Assembly: GCA_964401845.1 (NCBI GenBank)
Contig: CAYOAD010000001.1
Coordinates: 5,035-69,034 of the forward strand
DNA length: 64,000 nucleotides
Source: CAYFKJ01 sp964401845
GTDB lineage: Bacteria > Pseudomonadota > Alphaproteobacteria > UBA2966
Direction: 5' to 3'
Below are positions 27,706-36,707 of the stretch, in pieces. Each line of letters opens with the position of its first letter. Position 1 is the first letter of the stretch. The position numbers were made by a program, and so were the translations under genes. The notes beneath the pieces were generated by a model. The model was not told the DNA's origin. It worked only from the letters and a program-made list of their open reading frames with translations, and did not search any database.

Positions 27706-28341
27706 ATGACCGCGACGCTCAATGTAACCATCGACGCCTGGAACGACGGCGACCGCATTCCCGGCGATTACGCGTTCTGCATTCCGGCGGATGAAGGCCA
27801 TGTCAGCATGGGTGAAAACCGCAGTCCGGCCATTTCATGGAGCGGCGCCCCCGAGGGTACCCAATCGTTCACCATCATCTGCCATGACCCGGACGTACCG
27901 TCGGTGGGCGACGACGTCAACCAAGAGGGCAAGACGGTGTCGGCTGACCTGCCGCGCGTCGATTTCTACCATTGGGTGCTGGTGGACATTGGCGCGGACG
28001 TCTCAGGCCTCGCCGCCGGCGCCGACAGCGACGCCATTACGGCGGGCGGCAAGGACGTGGGCCCCACGGCGAACGGCGTTCGCGGCCTCAACAACTACAC
28101 GGACTGGTTTGCCGGCGATGCCGACATGGGCGGCGATTACGGCGGTTACGACGGCCCCTGCCCGCCCTGGAACGACGAGATCATGCACCACTACGTCTTC
28201 ACCGTGTATGCCCTCGACACCGCCAGCCTCGGCCTCTCCGGCAATTTCGGCGGCCCGGAGGCGCTGGCGGCCATGGAGGGCCACATCCTTGGCCAAGGCC
28301 AGTGCGTCGGCACTTATACGTTGAACAAGGATTTGCTGTAG
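27706..28341 (+). CDS. YbhB/YbcL (PEBP, Raf kinase inhibitor-like) family protein
   Basis: The 211-residue protein has the phosphatidylethanolamine-binding protein fold motifs: MGENRSPAISWSGAPEGTQS, then the anion-pocket ICHDPDVPS, DFYHWVLVDI, and YDGPCPPWNDEIMHHYVFTV. There is no signal peptide, so it is likely cytoplasmic. Bacterial members are widespread, but their ligands are largely unknown. A GGGAGG ribosome-binding site precedes the ATG. It converges with the ABC-F gene. Confidence 0.9.
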   Translation: MTATLNVTIDAWNDGDRIPGDYAFCIPADEGHVSMGENRSPAISWSGAPEGTQSFTIICHDPDVPSVGDDVNQEGKTVSADLPRVDFYHWVLVDIGADVSGLAAGADSDAITAGGKDVGPTANGVRGLNNYTDWFAGDADMGGDYGGYDGPCPPWNDEIMHHYVFTVYALDTASLGLSGNFGGPEALAAMEGHILGQGQCVGTYTLNKDLL

Positions 28342-28353
28342 GGCTTGCGGGCC

Positions 28354-30168
28354 TCAACCGCCCTCGATCTCCTCACGGCGCATTTCCAGTTCCAGCCACT
28401 GTTCCTCGGCGGCGGCGAGGTCGGCCTCGGCCGATTTCAGCCCGTCGACCGCGGCCTGGAAAGCGTCGGGATCGTTGGTGAACAGATCCGCATCGGCCAG
28501 GGCAGACTGGTGGCGGGCGATATCGGCCGCCAGCGCGTCCATCCTGGCCGGCAGGGTTTCCAGAGCGTGTTTGTCCTTGAAGGTCATTTTTCCGCTGGGC
28601 TTGGCGGCTCCATTCGCCGACCTGGGAGAGGACTTGGCTCTGCCGTTTTTGGCCGGGCTCTTCGTTTCACCGCCAGGCCGGTTGCCGCGCTGGCTTAGCA
28701 TGTCCGAATAACCACCGGCGTATTCCAGCCACCGTCCGTCGCCTTCCGGCGCGATCACCGATGTGGCGACGCGGTCGAGGAAATCGCGGTCGTGGCTGAC
28801 CAGCAAAACCGTACCGGGATAATCCGACAGCTGCTCCTGCAGCAAATCGAGCGTTTCGAGATCGAGATCGTTGGTCGGCTCGTCCAGCACCAGCAGGTTG
28901 GAGGGTTGGGCCAGGCCACGGGCCAGCATCAGGCGCCCGCGCTCGCCACCCGAAAGCGCCGTGATGACGGTACCGGCCTGTTCCGGCGCGAAGAGGAAAT
29001 CCTTCATGTAGCTCATGACGTGCTTGTGCGTGCCACCGACCGACACCTGATCGCCGCCGCCCCGCGTCAGCGCCTCCTGCAGCGTCCAGGCGGGATCGAG
29101 GCTTTCGCGCCTTTGATCCAGCACCGCCAGTTCAAGATTTGCGCCTTGTTTGATGCTACCGCCGTCCGGCGCCAGCGCCCCGGTCAGCAAGTTGACCAAC
29201 GTGGTCTTGCCGACACCGTTCGGCCCGACGATGCCGAGCCGGTCACCGCGCCGCACGCGCAGGGACAAGTCCCGAACGATTGCGCGGCGGTCGTAGGACT
29301 TCGAAACGTTTTTCGCCTCGATAACGATCTTGCCGGAAAGACCGCTTTCCGTGGTCGTCATGCGGACATTGCCGGTCACCTGGCGCTGTTCCCGCCGCTC
29401 CTGCCGCAGGGCCTGAAGTTTGCGCAGGCGGCCCTGGTTGCGCTTGCGCCGCGCCGTCACGCCGTAGGTGATCCAGTGCTCCTCGCGCACGATTTTGCGG
29501 TCGAGCTTGTGGCGCTCCAACTCCTCCTGGGCCAGCACTTCGTCGCGCCAGGCCTCGAACTTACCGAAACCCTGGTCGAGGCGGCGCGAGGTCCCCCGGT
29601 CCAGCCACACCGTCGCGCCCGACAGGGTTTCCAGGAAACGCCGGTCATGGCTGATCAGGATCAGGGCCGAGCGCGACGCACGAAGTTCCTGCTCCAGCCA
29701 TTCGATGGCCGGCAGGTCGAGATGGTTTGTCGGTTCGTCCAGCCGGAGAATATCGGGCGCCGGGGCCATGGCCCGGGCCAGCGCCGCCCGGCGGGCCTCG
29801 CCGCCGGATATCGTCGCGGGATCCTCGGTCCCGCTCAGCCCGAGCTTTTCCAGGAGATGAATGCCCCGGTAGAGGTCGTCCCCCGGCGCCAGTCCGGCGT
29901 TCACGTAATCCCCGACCGTGGCAAAGCCGTCGAGATCCGGTTCCTGCGCGAGGTAGCGCACCGTCTTACCCGGTTGCAGGAAGCGCTCGCCCCCGTCGGC
30001 TTCGATCAGACCGGCAGCGACCTTGAGGAGCGTCGATTTGCCCGAACCGTTGCGGCCCACCAGGCAAAGGCGTTCGCCCTCCGACAGCGATAGCTCGGCC
30101 CCTTCGAGCAGCGCCTCGCCGCCAAAGCCGAGATGGATATCCCGCAAAATGAGGATGGGTGGCGCCAT
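28354..30168 (-). CDS. uup: ABC-F family ATPase (Uup-like)
   Basis: This soluble protein of 604 residues has two ABC ATPase domains and no membrane segments. Walker A motifs are GRNGSGKS and GPNGVGKT, signatures ISGGEARRAALARA and LSGGERGRLMLARG, and Walker B regions LRLDEPTNHLD and LVLDEPTNDLD. A charged inter-domain linker (EEHWITYGVTARRKRNQGR) and a Lys/Ala-rich C-terminal region ending in a coiled coil match Uup rather than the shorter EttA type. ABC-F proteins act on ribosomes; Uup is also linked to excision of transposons and replication restart. Confidence 0.9.
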   Translation of the reverse strand: MAPPILILRDIHLGFGGEALLEGAELSLSEGERLCLVGRNGSGKSTLLKVAAGLIEADGGERFLQPGKTVRYLAQEPDLDGFATVGDYVNAGLAPGDDLYRGIHLLEKLGLSGTEDPATISGGEARRAALARAMAPAPDILRLDEPTNHLDLPAIEWLEQELRASRSALILISHDRRFLETLSGATVWLDRGTSRRLDQGFGKFEAWRDEVLAQEELERHKLDRKIVREEHWITYGVTARRKRNQGRLRKLQALRQERREQRQVTGNVRMTTTESGLSGKIVIEAKNVSKSYDRRAIVRDLSLRVRRGDRLGIVGPNGVGKTTLVNLLTGALAPDGGSIKQGANLELAVLDQRRESLDPAWTLQEALTRGGGDQVSVGGTHKHVMSYMKDFLFAPEQAGTVITALSGGERGRLMLARGLAQPSNLLVLDEPTNDLDLETLDLLQEQLSDYPGTVLLVSHDRDFLDRVATSVIAPEGDGRWLEYAGGYSDMLSQRGNRPGGETKSPAKNGRAKSSPRSANGAAKPSGKMTFKDKHALETLPARMDALAADIARHQSALADADLFTNDPDAFQAAVDGLKSAEADLAAAEEQWLELEMRREEIEGG

Positions 30169-30177
30169 GGTCGCGAA

Positions 30178-31404
30178 CTAATGCAAGCGTCGCTCGGCGT
30201 GGCGGGCGAAGTGACGGCCCAGCGGCGGCGAGATCAACCCGGCGAAACTGCAAACGACGATGACGACGATCAGGGGGATCGGCGAATCGACATAGTAGGC
30301 AAGCAGCGCACTGGCAACCGTCGAGCTGACGGCGCCGAACCCCATCTGCATGGATCCCGCCAAACCCGCCGCGGCGCCGATGCGCTGGGGATCGGCGCCA
30401 ACGGCCTCGGCCGTGCCGGAGGAGATGCAAAATCCGTTACCGAGCGCGATGATCGACATCGTGACGATGAACTCCACCACCGTGAACTCCGTCAGCAATG
30501 CGGCTGCCAGCATCGCCAGCGAACCGAACATGGCAATCATCGTACCGGTCTGTATCATTCTCGGCGCGCCGAACTTCCGCGCCAGGCGGGCGGTCCCGAA
30601 GTTGCCGATAATGTACAAAACCGAAACAACGGCGAAAAACATGCCGAGCTCCGCCGGCGAATGTCCCATAAGGTCGCGGATGATAAACGGCGAGTTTCCC
30701 AGGAAGGCGAAGTACGCCGCGGTATTGAAGCTCAGCTGCAGGGCGTAGCCGTCAAACAACGGGTTCTTGAGAAGCACCCCGAACGATCTGAAAAGGCGGG
30801 CAAACTCAACGTCGTGGCGCTTCTCCGGCGGCAAGGTTTCATGGGACGCCACCAGGGCATAAACCAAAATCATGCCGCTCATCGCCAGAACGAAAACGAA
30901 GCCCGCCGACCAATTGAACCATTCCTCAAGATAACCGCCGATCAGGGGCGCCAGCGTCGGCGCAACCACCGCCGCCATTGTGAGATAGGCGATTGCCGCC
31001 GCCGCCCGATCTGCGTCGAACATGTCGCGCACCATGGCCCGGCCCATGACCATGCCGGCGCAACCGCCGACGGCCTGGATGATCCGACCGACAATCATGA
31101 CTTCGATGGTCGTCGCCAGCAGGCAGACGACAGTGCCAGCGATCAGGATCAGTGTCCCGCCCAGCACCATCGGCCGCCGCCCGTAGCGGTCGGAGATGGG
31201 ACCGTAGACGAGCTGCGCCAGCGCAATGCCGACGAGAAACAGGGACAGCGTCAGTTGCACCGTCGCCTTATCCGCGCTGAAGGATTTCTCCAACGCCGGC
31301 AGCGAAGGCAAAATCATGTTCATTGCCAACGTACCGCCCATCGATATGGCGACGAGGATGGCGAGCGTCGGGCGGCGCGTGAGAGGGGTGGCTGCTGTCG
31401 TCAT
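30178..31404 (-). CDS. Bcr/CflA-type multidrug MFS transporter
   Basis: The 408-residue protein has twelve predicted membrane segments and belongs to the major facilitator superfamily, drug:proton antiporter group. YGPISDRYGRRPMVLGG is the A-like loop motif after helix 2, and MNMILPSLPALEKSF in the first loop is typical of Bcr/CflA proteins, as is SPAELGMFFAVVSVLYIIGN. The ATG at 31404 is chosen over a TTG six codons upstream. Export of a drug or natural product is expected but the substrate is unknown. Confidence 0.88.
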   Translation of the reverse strand: MTTAATPLTRRPTLAILVAISMGGTLAMNMILPSLPALEKSFSADKATVQLTLSLFLVGIALAQLVYGPISDRYGRRPMVLGGTLILIAGTVVCLLATTIEVMIVGRIIQAVGGCAGMVMGRAMVRDMFDADRAAAAIAYLTMAAVVAPTLAPLIGGYLEEWFNWSAGFVFVLAMSGMILVYALVASHETLPPEKRHDVEFARLFRSFGVLLKNPLFDGYALQLSFNTAAYFAFLGNSPFIIRDLMGHSPAELGMFFAVVSVLYIIGNFGTARLARKFGAPRMIQTGTMIAMFGSLAMLAAALLTEFTVVEFIVTMSIIALGNGFCISSGTAEAVGADPQRIGAAAGLAGSMQMGFGAVSSTVASALLAYYVDSPIPLIVVIVVCSFAGLISPPLGRHFARHAERRLH

Positions 31405-31459
31405 GGGGTCCGAAAATTTCAAAAGCGACTATGACCAAACGATCCCGTTGGGGGAATTA

Positions 31460-32725
31460 CTAATCTGGGTGGGGGCGGAGGAATGAGCGGCGGACGAAAA
31501 CCGCCAACCCGGTTGCCGCCATAGTATAGAGGAAAAATGCCATCGCCATGGGTTCGATTTCGATACCGCCATCCAACAGGACGCCCATGATGACGGGCGA
31601 CAGAGCGCTCGAAAGCACCATCAGAGCGGTGGCCAGGGCGCGGATGGAGCCGAGATGCCGCGTGCCATACGCGTCGGCCCAGAAGGCGCCGAAAAAGGTG
31701 CTGATCATGCCCGCCGTAAGACCGGCCAATATCATGTAGCCCCAGGCCGCAAGTAAGCTGTCCGTGACCGCCATCAGGAGACATCCCAGACCCAAAGGCG
31801 GCAGTAGCCAGGGAATTGAGCGGGGGGCGCCGACCTTATCGATGTAGGCGCCGAAGGCCAGGCCTGCGAGCACGCTGGCGGTGGCAAAGGCGGCATAGGC
31901 GGCGGCCCAGACTTCCAGTTGCCAACCTTTTGCCGCAACGATGACGATCTGATGAAAAAAGATGCCGGTAAATATGAACGACGGGGCAAGCGTCACCGGC
32001 AGAAGAAGGTAGAACCGGTAATCACCGAGGACCTGCTTCCGCGTCCAATGAACGCGCATTGCCGGGCTCTCGCCGGGCTCGGTTTCAATCAGCTTCCCCG
32101 CCCCCGCCAGATAGCGGGCGTGCCGTTCGCCGTGGCCCTTCAGGAGCCAAAGGCAAACCGGCAAAAGGATAAACAGGAGAAAAGCCGCAAAGGCCATCCA
32201 ACTCTGCCGCCAGCCGAGCACGGCCAGAATCGCAACGCCGAGAATGGGAAAACAGGCTTCGGCGAGCGGAAAGCCCAGGCCCGCCGTCGCCACCGCCTTG
32301 CCCCGATCAAATTCGTGGTATCGCGCTTGGCTGGTCATGCAGGTGTGGGTCATCAAACCCTGGCCGGTCTGGCGCAGGAGGAATATGGCAACCACCAGCA
32401 TGAGAAAGTTCTGGCTGAAGGCCATCACGAGACACGCGGCGCTAAACACGACGATGAGCCCCTTGGTCCAGGAGCGAAGATCGACACGGTCGATCCAGTG
32501 GCCGGACCAGGTGAGCACGAGAGCGCTGGAAAGAGTGCCGATGGAGTAGGCCGCGCCAAATCCCGCGTTGTTGAGATCGAGCGCCGCTCTCACGTCGGCG
32601 GAAAAAAGTGAGATGAAGAATGTCTGTCCGAAGCTGGAACTGAAACTCGCCAGGAACCCGAACGCAAGCAATCGGGGGTCGGCTTTTAGGTAATCGAGAA
32701 TCCTGGGCAACCTGATGACGGGCAA
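31460..32725 (-). CDS. MFS transporter, unknown substrate
   Basis: The 421-residue, twelve-helix major facilitator protein has SGHWIDRVDLRSWTKG as the loop after helix 2 and FGAYIDKVGAPRSIPW after helix 8, the pseudo-symmetrical positions expected for MFS. The start is a TTG preceded by AGAGAGG five bases upstream; no ATG occurs near the first helix. It lies 55 bp upstream of the Bcr-type gene on the same strand and may be co-transcribed. The group is often annotated as a general MFS permease, and I do not recognise a substrate. Confidence 0.83.
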   Translation of the reverse strand: MPVIRLPRILDYLKADPRLLAFGFLASFSSSFGQTFFISLFSADVRAALDLNNAGFGAAYSIGTLSSALVLTWSGHWIDRVDLRSWTKGLIVVFSAACLVMAFSQNFLMLVVAIFLLRQTGQGLMTHTCMTSQARYHEFDRGKAVATAGLGFPLAEACFPILGVAILAVLGWRQSWMAFAAFLLFILLPVCLWLLKGHGERHARYLAGAGKLIETEPGESPAMRVHWTRKQVLGDYRFYLLLPVTLAPSFIFTGIFFHQIVIVAAKGWQLEVWAAAYAAFATASVLAGLAFGAYIDKVGAPRSIPWLLPPLGLGCLLMAVTDSLLAAWGYMILAGLTAGMISTFFGAFWADAYGTRHLGSIRALATALMVLSSALSPVIMGVLLDGGIEIEPMAMAFFLYTMAATGLAVFVRRSFLRPHPD

Positions 32726-32779
32726 GAAGCCTCTCTTTGACGGGGACTACGAGACGCGTAAAAACGCCTTGGGACGTCA

Positions 32780-32793
32780 CGCATATCTATGCG
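32780..32793. promoter_or_regulatory. 14-bp palindrome in the MFS/CBS divergent gap
   Basis: CGCATA-TC-TATGCG is a perfect inverted repeat in the 218-bp space between the leftward MFS gene and the rightward CBS gene. It lies 55 bp from the MFS start. It could be an operator for either promoter. No regulator gene is adjacent, so this is only a candidate. Confidence 0.3.
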
Positions 32794-32943
32794 ATGGCGC
32801 ACGATTTGTCATCAAACCAATATTTGGACAACCCTCGAAACGTTCCAAACCTGCGGCCACGTGTCACATGGCGAGGGGCCCCGCCGTCCTTAGTATGTCG
32901 TCAACAAAAGCTGTCAGGGCGATTGAGGGCGAGGGGATTGACG

Positions 32944-33369
32944 ATGAATCTCGGCGAAATTATTAGGCGCAAGAAGGGCGAAATCGCCACCACCGATCGC
33001 CAAACGACGCTGCGTGACGCCGCCGCCATGCTTGCCCGCCAGGGCATCGGCGTATTGGTCGTGACGGACGAAGATGACCGCATAATCGGTATTCTGTCGG
33101 AGCGCGATATCACGCGCGCCGTGAGCGACCACCTGCCCCAATTTGTGTCCCTTACCGTCGGCGAACAGATGTCGACGGAGGTCGTCGTCTGCGAAATCAC
33201 CGAAGAGCCCTCCACCGCCATCTGGCTCATGGCGGAATACGGCATTCGCCACTTGCCCATCACGCGCCACGGCAAACTGGAGGGTATCGTCAGCAGCCGC
33301 GACGTCCTGCGCCTTATGTCTGACCTGCCCGACGACAGCAAGCTCTCCCTCTGGCGAGACGTTGCCTGA
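32944..33369 (+). CDS. Two-CBS-domain protein
   Basis: The 141-residue product is made only of a pair of CBS domains (about residues 6-60 and 75-130; GVLVVTDEDDRIIGILSERD and RHLPITRHGKLEGIVSSRDV). Such a Bateman module usually binds adenosine nucleotides or SAM and regulates a partner. There is no attached enzyme domain. The start at 32944 follows a good GAGGGG ribosome-binding site; the longer upstream reading has no domain. The partner is unknown. Confidence 0.9.
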   Translation: MNLGEIIRRKKGEIATTDRQTTLRDAAAMLARQGIGVLVVTDEDDRIIGILSERDITRAVSDHLPQFVSLTVGEQMSTEVVVCEITEEPSTAIWLMAEYGIRHLPITRHGKLEGIVSSRDVLRLMSDLPDDSKLSLWRDVA

Positions 33370-33448
33370 TCAACGGCGGACCGTGATGGCGTTTCACCGC
33401 CCCAGACGGTAAACAGGTTGGGATGTTCCTCGATCCGGCCCCGTCCCT

Positions 33449-34330
33449 TTGACTTCACACGATAAACACTCTGGCGCCGCCAGCCGCCTCGGTATCGCCT
33501 TCATGATCCTCGGCATGGCGTTGTTCACCATCAACGACGCCCTGGGCAAGTGGATGGTGCAGGACTATGCCGTGGGCCAGCTCCTGGCGCTGCGCAGCCT
33601 GGCGGCCCTGGCCGTCTTGGCGCCCCTGATCTGGCGGCGGCCTGATATCTGGCGTAAACGTCCCGAGCAACCGGTCCGGCACATCGTGAGGGTCGTGCTG
33701 GTCATCGCCGAGGTTTCATTTTTTTACTGGGCCGTTCAGTTCCTCCCCTTGGCGGAAACCTTCATGTTCTACCTGGCGGCGCCGATTTTCGTCACCGCCC
33801 TGTCGGTGCCCTTGCTGGGTGAAAAAGTCGGCGTTCACCGCTGGGGTGCCATCATCGTCGGTTTCGGCGGTGTCGTTCTCATCCTCGACCCGGGAGCGGC
33901 TTCGTTTTCCACTCCGGCCCTGATCGCCCTCGCCGGCAGCCTCTCGCTGGCGCTCATGCTGATCCTGGCGCGTACCTTGAAAGGATCCGATGGGCTGACC
34001 CTCACGGCCTACCAGTCGGTCGGGGTCGCGATCGCGGGCGGGCTTTCATTGCCCTTCGTCTGGGTGACGCCCAGTCTTTTGGATTTTGCCCTGCTTTGCC
34101 TCCTCGGCGTCGGCGCCACGTTCGGACACTTCTGCCTCAACCACGCCATGAAGCTCAGCGAAGCGGCGCTAGTGGCGCCCTTCCAGTATACCTCCCTGAT
34201 CTGGGCGCTGATCCTCGGCTACATCGTTTGGGGCGACCTGCCGGCCCTGCGCTCATGGGCCGGCGCCGCCGTCGTCGTTGCCGGCGGGCTTTACATATTC
34301 GTGCGCGAAAGACGCCCCTCTACGGGCTGA
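33449..34330 (+). CDS. DMT-superfamily (EamA) transporter
   Basis: The 293-residue membrane protein has ten hydrophobic segments in two homologous halves, the EamA/RhaT plan. The first helix is IAFMILGMALFTINDALGKW, and the end of each half carries the conserved pattern (KVGVHRWGAIIVGFGGVVLI and LRSWAGAAVVVAGGLYIFVR). The start is probably the TTG at 33449, since no ATG precedes the first helix, but no good ribosome-binding site is seen. It likely exports or imports a small metabolite. The end overlaps the UbiD-like gene by 11 bp, tail to tail. Confidence 0.85.
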   Translation: MTSHDKHSGAASRLGIAFMILGMALFTINDALGKWMVQDYAVGQLLALRSLAALAVLAPLIWRRPDIWRKRPEQPVRHIVRVVLVIAEVSFFYWAVQFLPLAETFMFYLAAPIFVTALSVPLLGEKVGVHRWGAIIVGFGGVVLILDPGAASFSTPALIALAGSLSLALMLILARTLKGSDGLTLTAYQSVGVAIAGGLSLPFVWVTPSLLDFALLCLLGVGATFGHFCLNHAMKLSEAALVAPFQYTSLIWALILGYIVWGDLPALRSWAGAAVVVAGGLYIFVRERRPSTG

Positions 34331-35702
34331 CGATATCCAGTTCCGAAAGGTCGACGGACTTCACCGTAGCGCGGTCGAACTCGGGCGTGAAGGGATACGG
34401 TCGCGTGGCGTCGAAGCCGATCTTGGTGCCGAAATAGTCGGGGAACGTCGGATTGAGCCCATGACCGAAGACATTTTCGATCTTTAGAACTCCGCCGGCG
34501 GCATCCAGCCGGGTGATCATCGCCCATTCGACGTCCGAGGGATCGCGGATATCGACGTCGTCATCCACTACGGTGACCATCTTCAGCGGCGCAAATGCGG
34601 CGAACGCCGCCATGATGGCCTGTTTGCCCCAGCCCGCGCGCACCTGCTTGATCTGCACGACGGCATGGTAAAAGCCGCAGCCGCCGTGGCTGAAATAAAC
34701 GTCCGTCACGCCGGGCACCTGTTTGCGCAGCAGGTTGAGGACGTTGGCTTCTCCCAACAACCCCACCGAATTGAACACCTCGGAACCGGACAGGATGGAA
34801 TGAAACACCGGATCTTTGCGCCGGTGGACTTTGAGGACGCGGACCTTGGGCCGCTTGTCCTTGCGCGCGTAGTAGCCGGTAACTTCGGCGAAGGGACCTT
34901 CATTGAGGGTTTCGCCGGGTATGATCTCGCACTCCAGGGCGTACATGGCGTTGGCCACCATCTCGACATCCGATTTGGTGCCGGCCACCAGTTCCAGCGG
35001 CGCGCCGTGGATTTCGCTGGCAATGCCCAGTTCGTCACGGTCAACGGGCGCGGCTTCGGCCGGCGCCGCCGCGGCAAAGTGCAGACCCGGCCCGACGCCG
35101 GCATTGATGGTCAGCGGCAGTGGCTTTTTCAGCCTGGCCGCCTTTTCAAGGTAAAGCTCCAGATGGCGACCGGCGTCGATGTTGACCGAGAGCGTATTTT
35201 TGTTGACCACCTGGAAACGTTGAATGGAGGCATTGCGCACCCCAGTCTCCGGATCCTTTGCGATCACCACGGCGGCATCGAAATAGGGGCCGGCGTCCTT
35301 CATGGCGTGGGTCGGCACCGGCAGTTTTTGGACGTTCACCGTGCGCTCCGTAACCTCAAGCACGGGGCCCGTCTTGACCACGACCGGATCCACCGGATTG
35401 GCCTGCCAGTTGCCGATGCAGTCCGAGATATGCTGCGGCAGATCCGCGGCGTCGCGCGAAAATATGTCGCCCAGCAGGTCGCGTGACCAGTACAGCCCCA
35501 TGAACACCGGATGGCCGTAGCCCTTGACGTTCTCGAACAAAACGGCGCTGGGGCCGCCTTCGAACTTCGCGGCGATGCCCGCCAGATCGAGCTTGGGGTC
35601 GACTTCCGATTTGACGCGGACCAGCCGCCCCCGGTTGTCCAACTCCTCGATGATGGAGCCCAGGTCGGCGATCAGAGCCGGACCGATATTCGATTTGGCC
35701 AT
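34320..35702 (-). CDS. UbiD-family prenylated-FMN decarboxylase
   Basis: UbiD-family enzymes reversibly decarboxylate aromatic or alpha,beta-unsaturated acids with prenylated FMN. The 460-residue product shows the family architecture, including GPFAEVTGYYARKDKRP with the catalytic Glu region, KVHRRKDPVFHSILSG and VVDDDVDIRDPSDVEWA. The cofactor-making UbiX is not encoded beside it. Candidate roles are ubiquinone synthesis or decarboxylation of an aromatic acid. Several neighbours act on 2-oxoacids or aromatic-type substrates, so a catabolic role is possible but unproven. Confidence 0.88.
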   Translation of the reverse strand: MAKSNIGPALIADLGSIIEELDNRGRLVRVKSEVDPKLDLAGIAAKFEGGPSAVLFENVKGYGHPVFMGLYWSRDLLGDIFSRDAADLPQHISDCIGNWQANPVDPVVVKTGPVLEVTERTVNVQKLPVPTHAMKDAGPYFDAAVVIAKDPETGVRNASIQRFQVVNKNTLSVNIDAGRHLELYLEKAARLKKPLPLTINAGVGPGLHFAAAAPAEAAPVDRDELGIASEIHGAPLELVAGTKSDVEMVANAMYALECEIIPGETLNEGPFAEVTGYYARKDKRPKVRVLKVHRRKDPVFHSILSGSEVFNSVGLLGEANVLNLLRKQVPGVTDVYFSHGGCGFYHAVVQIKQVRAGWGKQAIMAAFAAFAPLKMVTVVDDDVDIRDPSDVEWAMITRLDAAGGVLKIENVFGHGLNPTFPDYFGTKIGFDATRPYPFTPEFDRATVKSVDLSELDIVSP

Positions 35703-35798
35703 GGCGATTTTCCCGTTTCGTCGGTTTTGTTGTTGGCGAAATCTTAGCCGCTTCAGCCGCCGCCGGTGGTGAAATTTTAACTCCGCCCCTTGAAGTTA

Positions 35799-35818
35799 AT
35801 ATTAGCAATTACTAATAT
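35799..35818. promoter_or_regulatory. 20-bp inverted repeat ahead of the DUF302 gene
   Basis: ATATTAG and CTAATAT are perfect 7-bp arms separated by CAATTA, placed 34 bp before the DUF302 start codon, just where an operator would overlap a promoter. The context is AT-rich, in contrast to the flanking coding DNA. It looks like an operator for a dimeric winged-helix regulator, but no such gene is adjacent. Confidence 0.45.
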
Positions 35819-35851
35819 ATAGAGAACGGAATTCACAGTTGGACCGAACTC

Positions 35852-36238
35852 ATGACCTATCACTTCAGCAAGACCGTTGACGGCGGTTTCGACGAAACCA
35901 TAGACCATGTCACTGAAAGCCTAAAATCCAAGGGCTTTGGTGTCCTGACACGCATTGACGTGGATAAGACCCTGAAAGAGAAGATCGGCGCCGATTTCCA
36001 TCCCTACACCATTCTCGGCGCCTGCAACCCCCACTTCGCCCACAAGGCGCTGCAAGCCGAGAACAAGATCGGCACCATGCTGCCGTGCAATGTTATCGTG
36101 CAGTCGAACGGCAACGGACAGACCGAGGTTTCGGCTGTCGATCCCATGGCCTCCATGCAGGCCATCGAAAATCCGTCGTTGGCAGACATCGCGGGCGAAG
36201 TCCGCGAACTGCTGCAAACGGCAATCGAGGAGTTGTAG
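35852..36238 (+). CDS. DUF302 domain protein
   Basis: This 128-residue protein of unknown function has the DUF302 pattern: KTVDGGFDETIDHVTESLKS at the N-terminus, GFGVLTRIDVDKTLKEKIG, YTILGACNPHFAHKALQAE and LLPCNVIV-like LPCNVIVQSNG. No signal peptide is present in this copy. It stands alone, divergent from the UbiD-like gene and converging with the thioesterase gene 2 bp away. An inverted repeat (35799-35818) lies directly upstream. Confidence 0.9.
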   Translation: MTYHFSKTVDGGFDETIDHVTESLKSKGFGVLTRIDVDKTLKEKIGADFHPYTILGACNPHFAHKALQAENKIGTMLPCNVIVQSNGNGQTEVSAVDPMASMQAIENPSLADIAGEVRELLQTAIEEL

Positions 36239-36240
36239 CC

Positions 36241-36666
36241 CTACTCGTCCTGTTCGAACCGGGCGATGACGTCGTCCGGGACGGCAAAGGCCTTAATGCC
36301 GGATTTCTTCTCCGGCGCCTCGACCACCCAACAGCGGCGTTCGAAGCCCTCCAGGGCGGGGCGGCCGTCAACGTGCGTCAACTTGTGGCGCACCACGAAA
36401 TGACGGCCGTTCCATTCGTCGACCCAGCTTTCCATCTCCAAGGCGTTGCCGTGCTCGCAGGGGTTCTGGTAGTTGGCGCCGGTTTCCAAAAGCGGCATGC
36501 CGACGACGCCGTAGGCCTCGGCGATATCCGCGAACCAGGCGCCGTTGGCCTTAAACAGAACCTCCGTCGCCTTGTCGAACCAGACGTAGAAATTGGGGTA
36601 GAACACCTTTCCCGCGGCGTCGCAGTCGGCCCAGGTGACACTCACGTCAGACTTCAAAACTTTCAT
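36241..36666 (-). CDS. Acyl-CoA thioesterase, 4-hydroxybenzoyl-CoA thioesterase-like
   Basis: The 141-residue single hot-dog domain protein has the motif VTWADCDAAGKVFYPNFYVW, the catalytic Asp and helix-start region of the 4-HBT/YbgC group. YbgC-type members act on short acyl-CoAs, and 4-HBT on aromatic ones. It lies 41 bp downstream of the extradiol-type VOC gene on the same strand. With the CoA-forming oxidoreductases next door, hydrolysis of an aromatic or branched acyl-CoA is an attractive idea but not shown. Confidence 0.85.
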   Translation of the reverse strand: MKVLKSDVSVTWADCDAAGKVFYPNFYVWFDKATEVLFKANGAWFADIAEAYGVVGMPLLETGANYQNPCEHGNALEMESWVDEWNGRHFVVRHKLTHVDGRPALEGFERRCWVVEAPEKKSGIKAFAVPDDVIARFEQDE

Positions 36667-36707
36667 GTAAATTTCCTAACGAAACTCAAACAATATGAAA
36701 CATCGGG

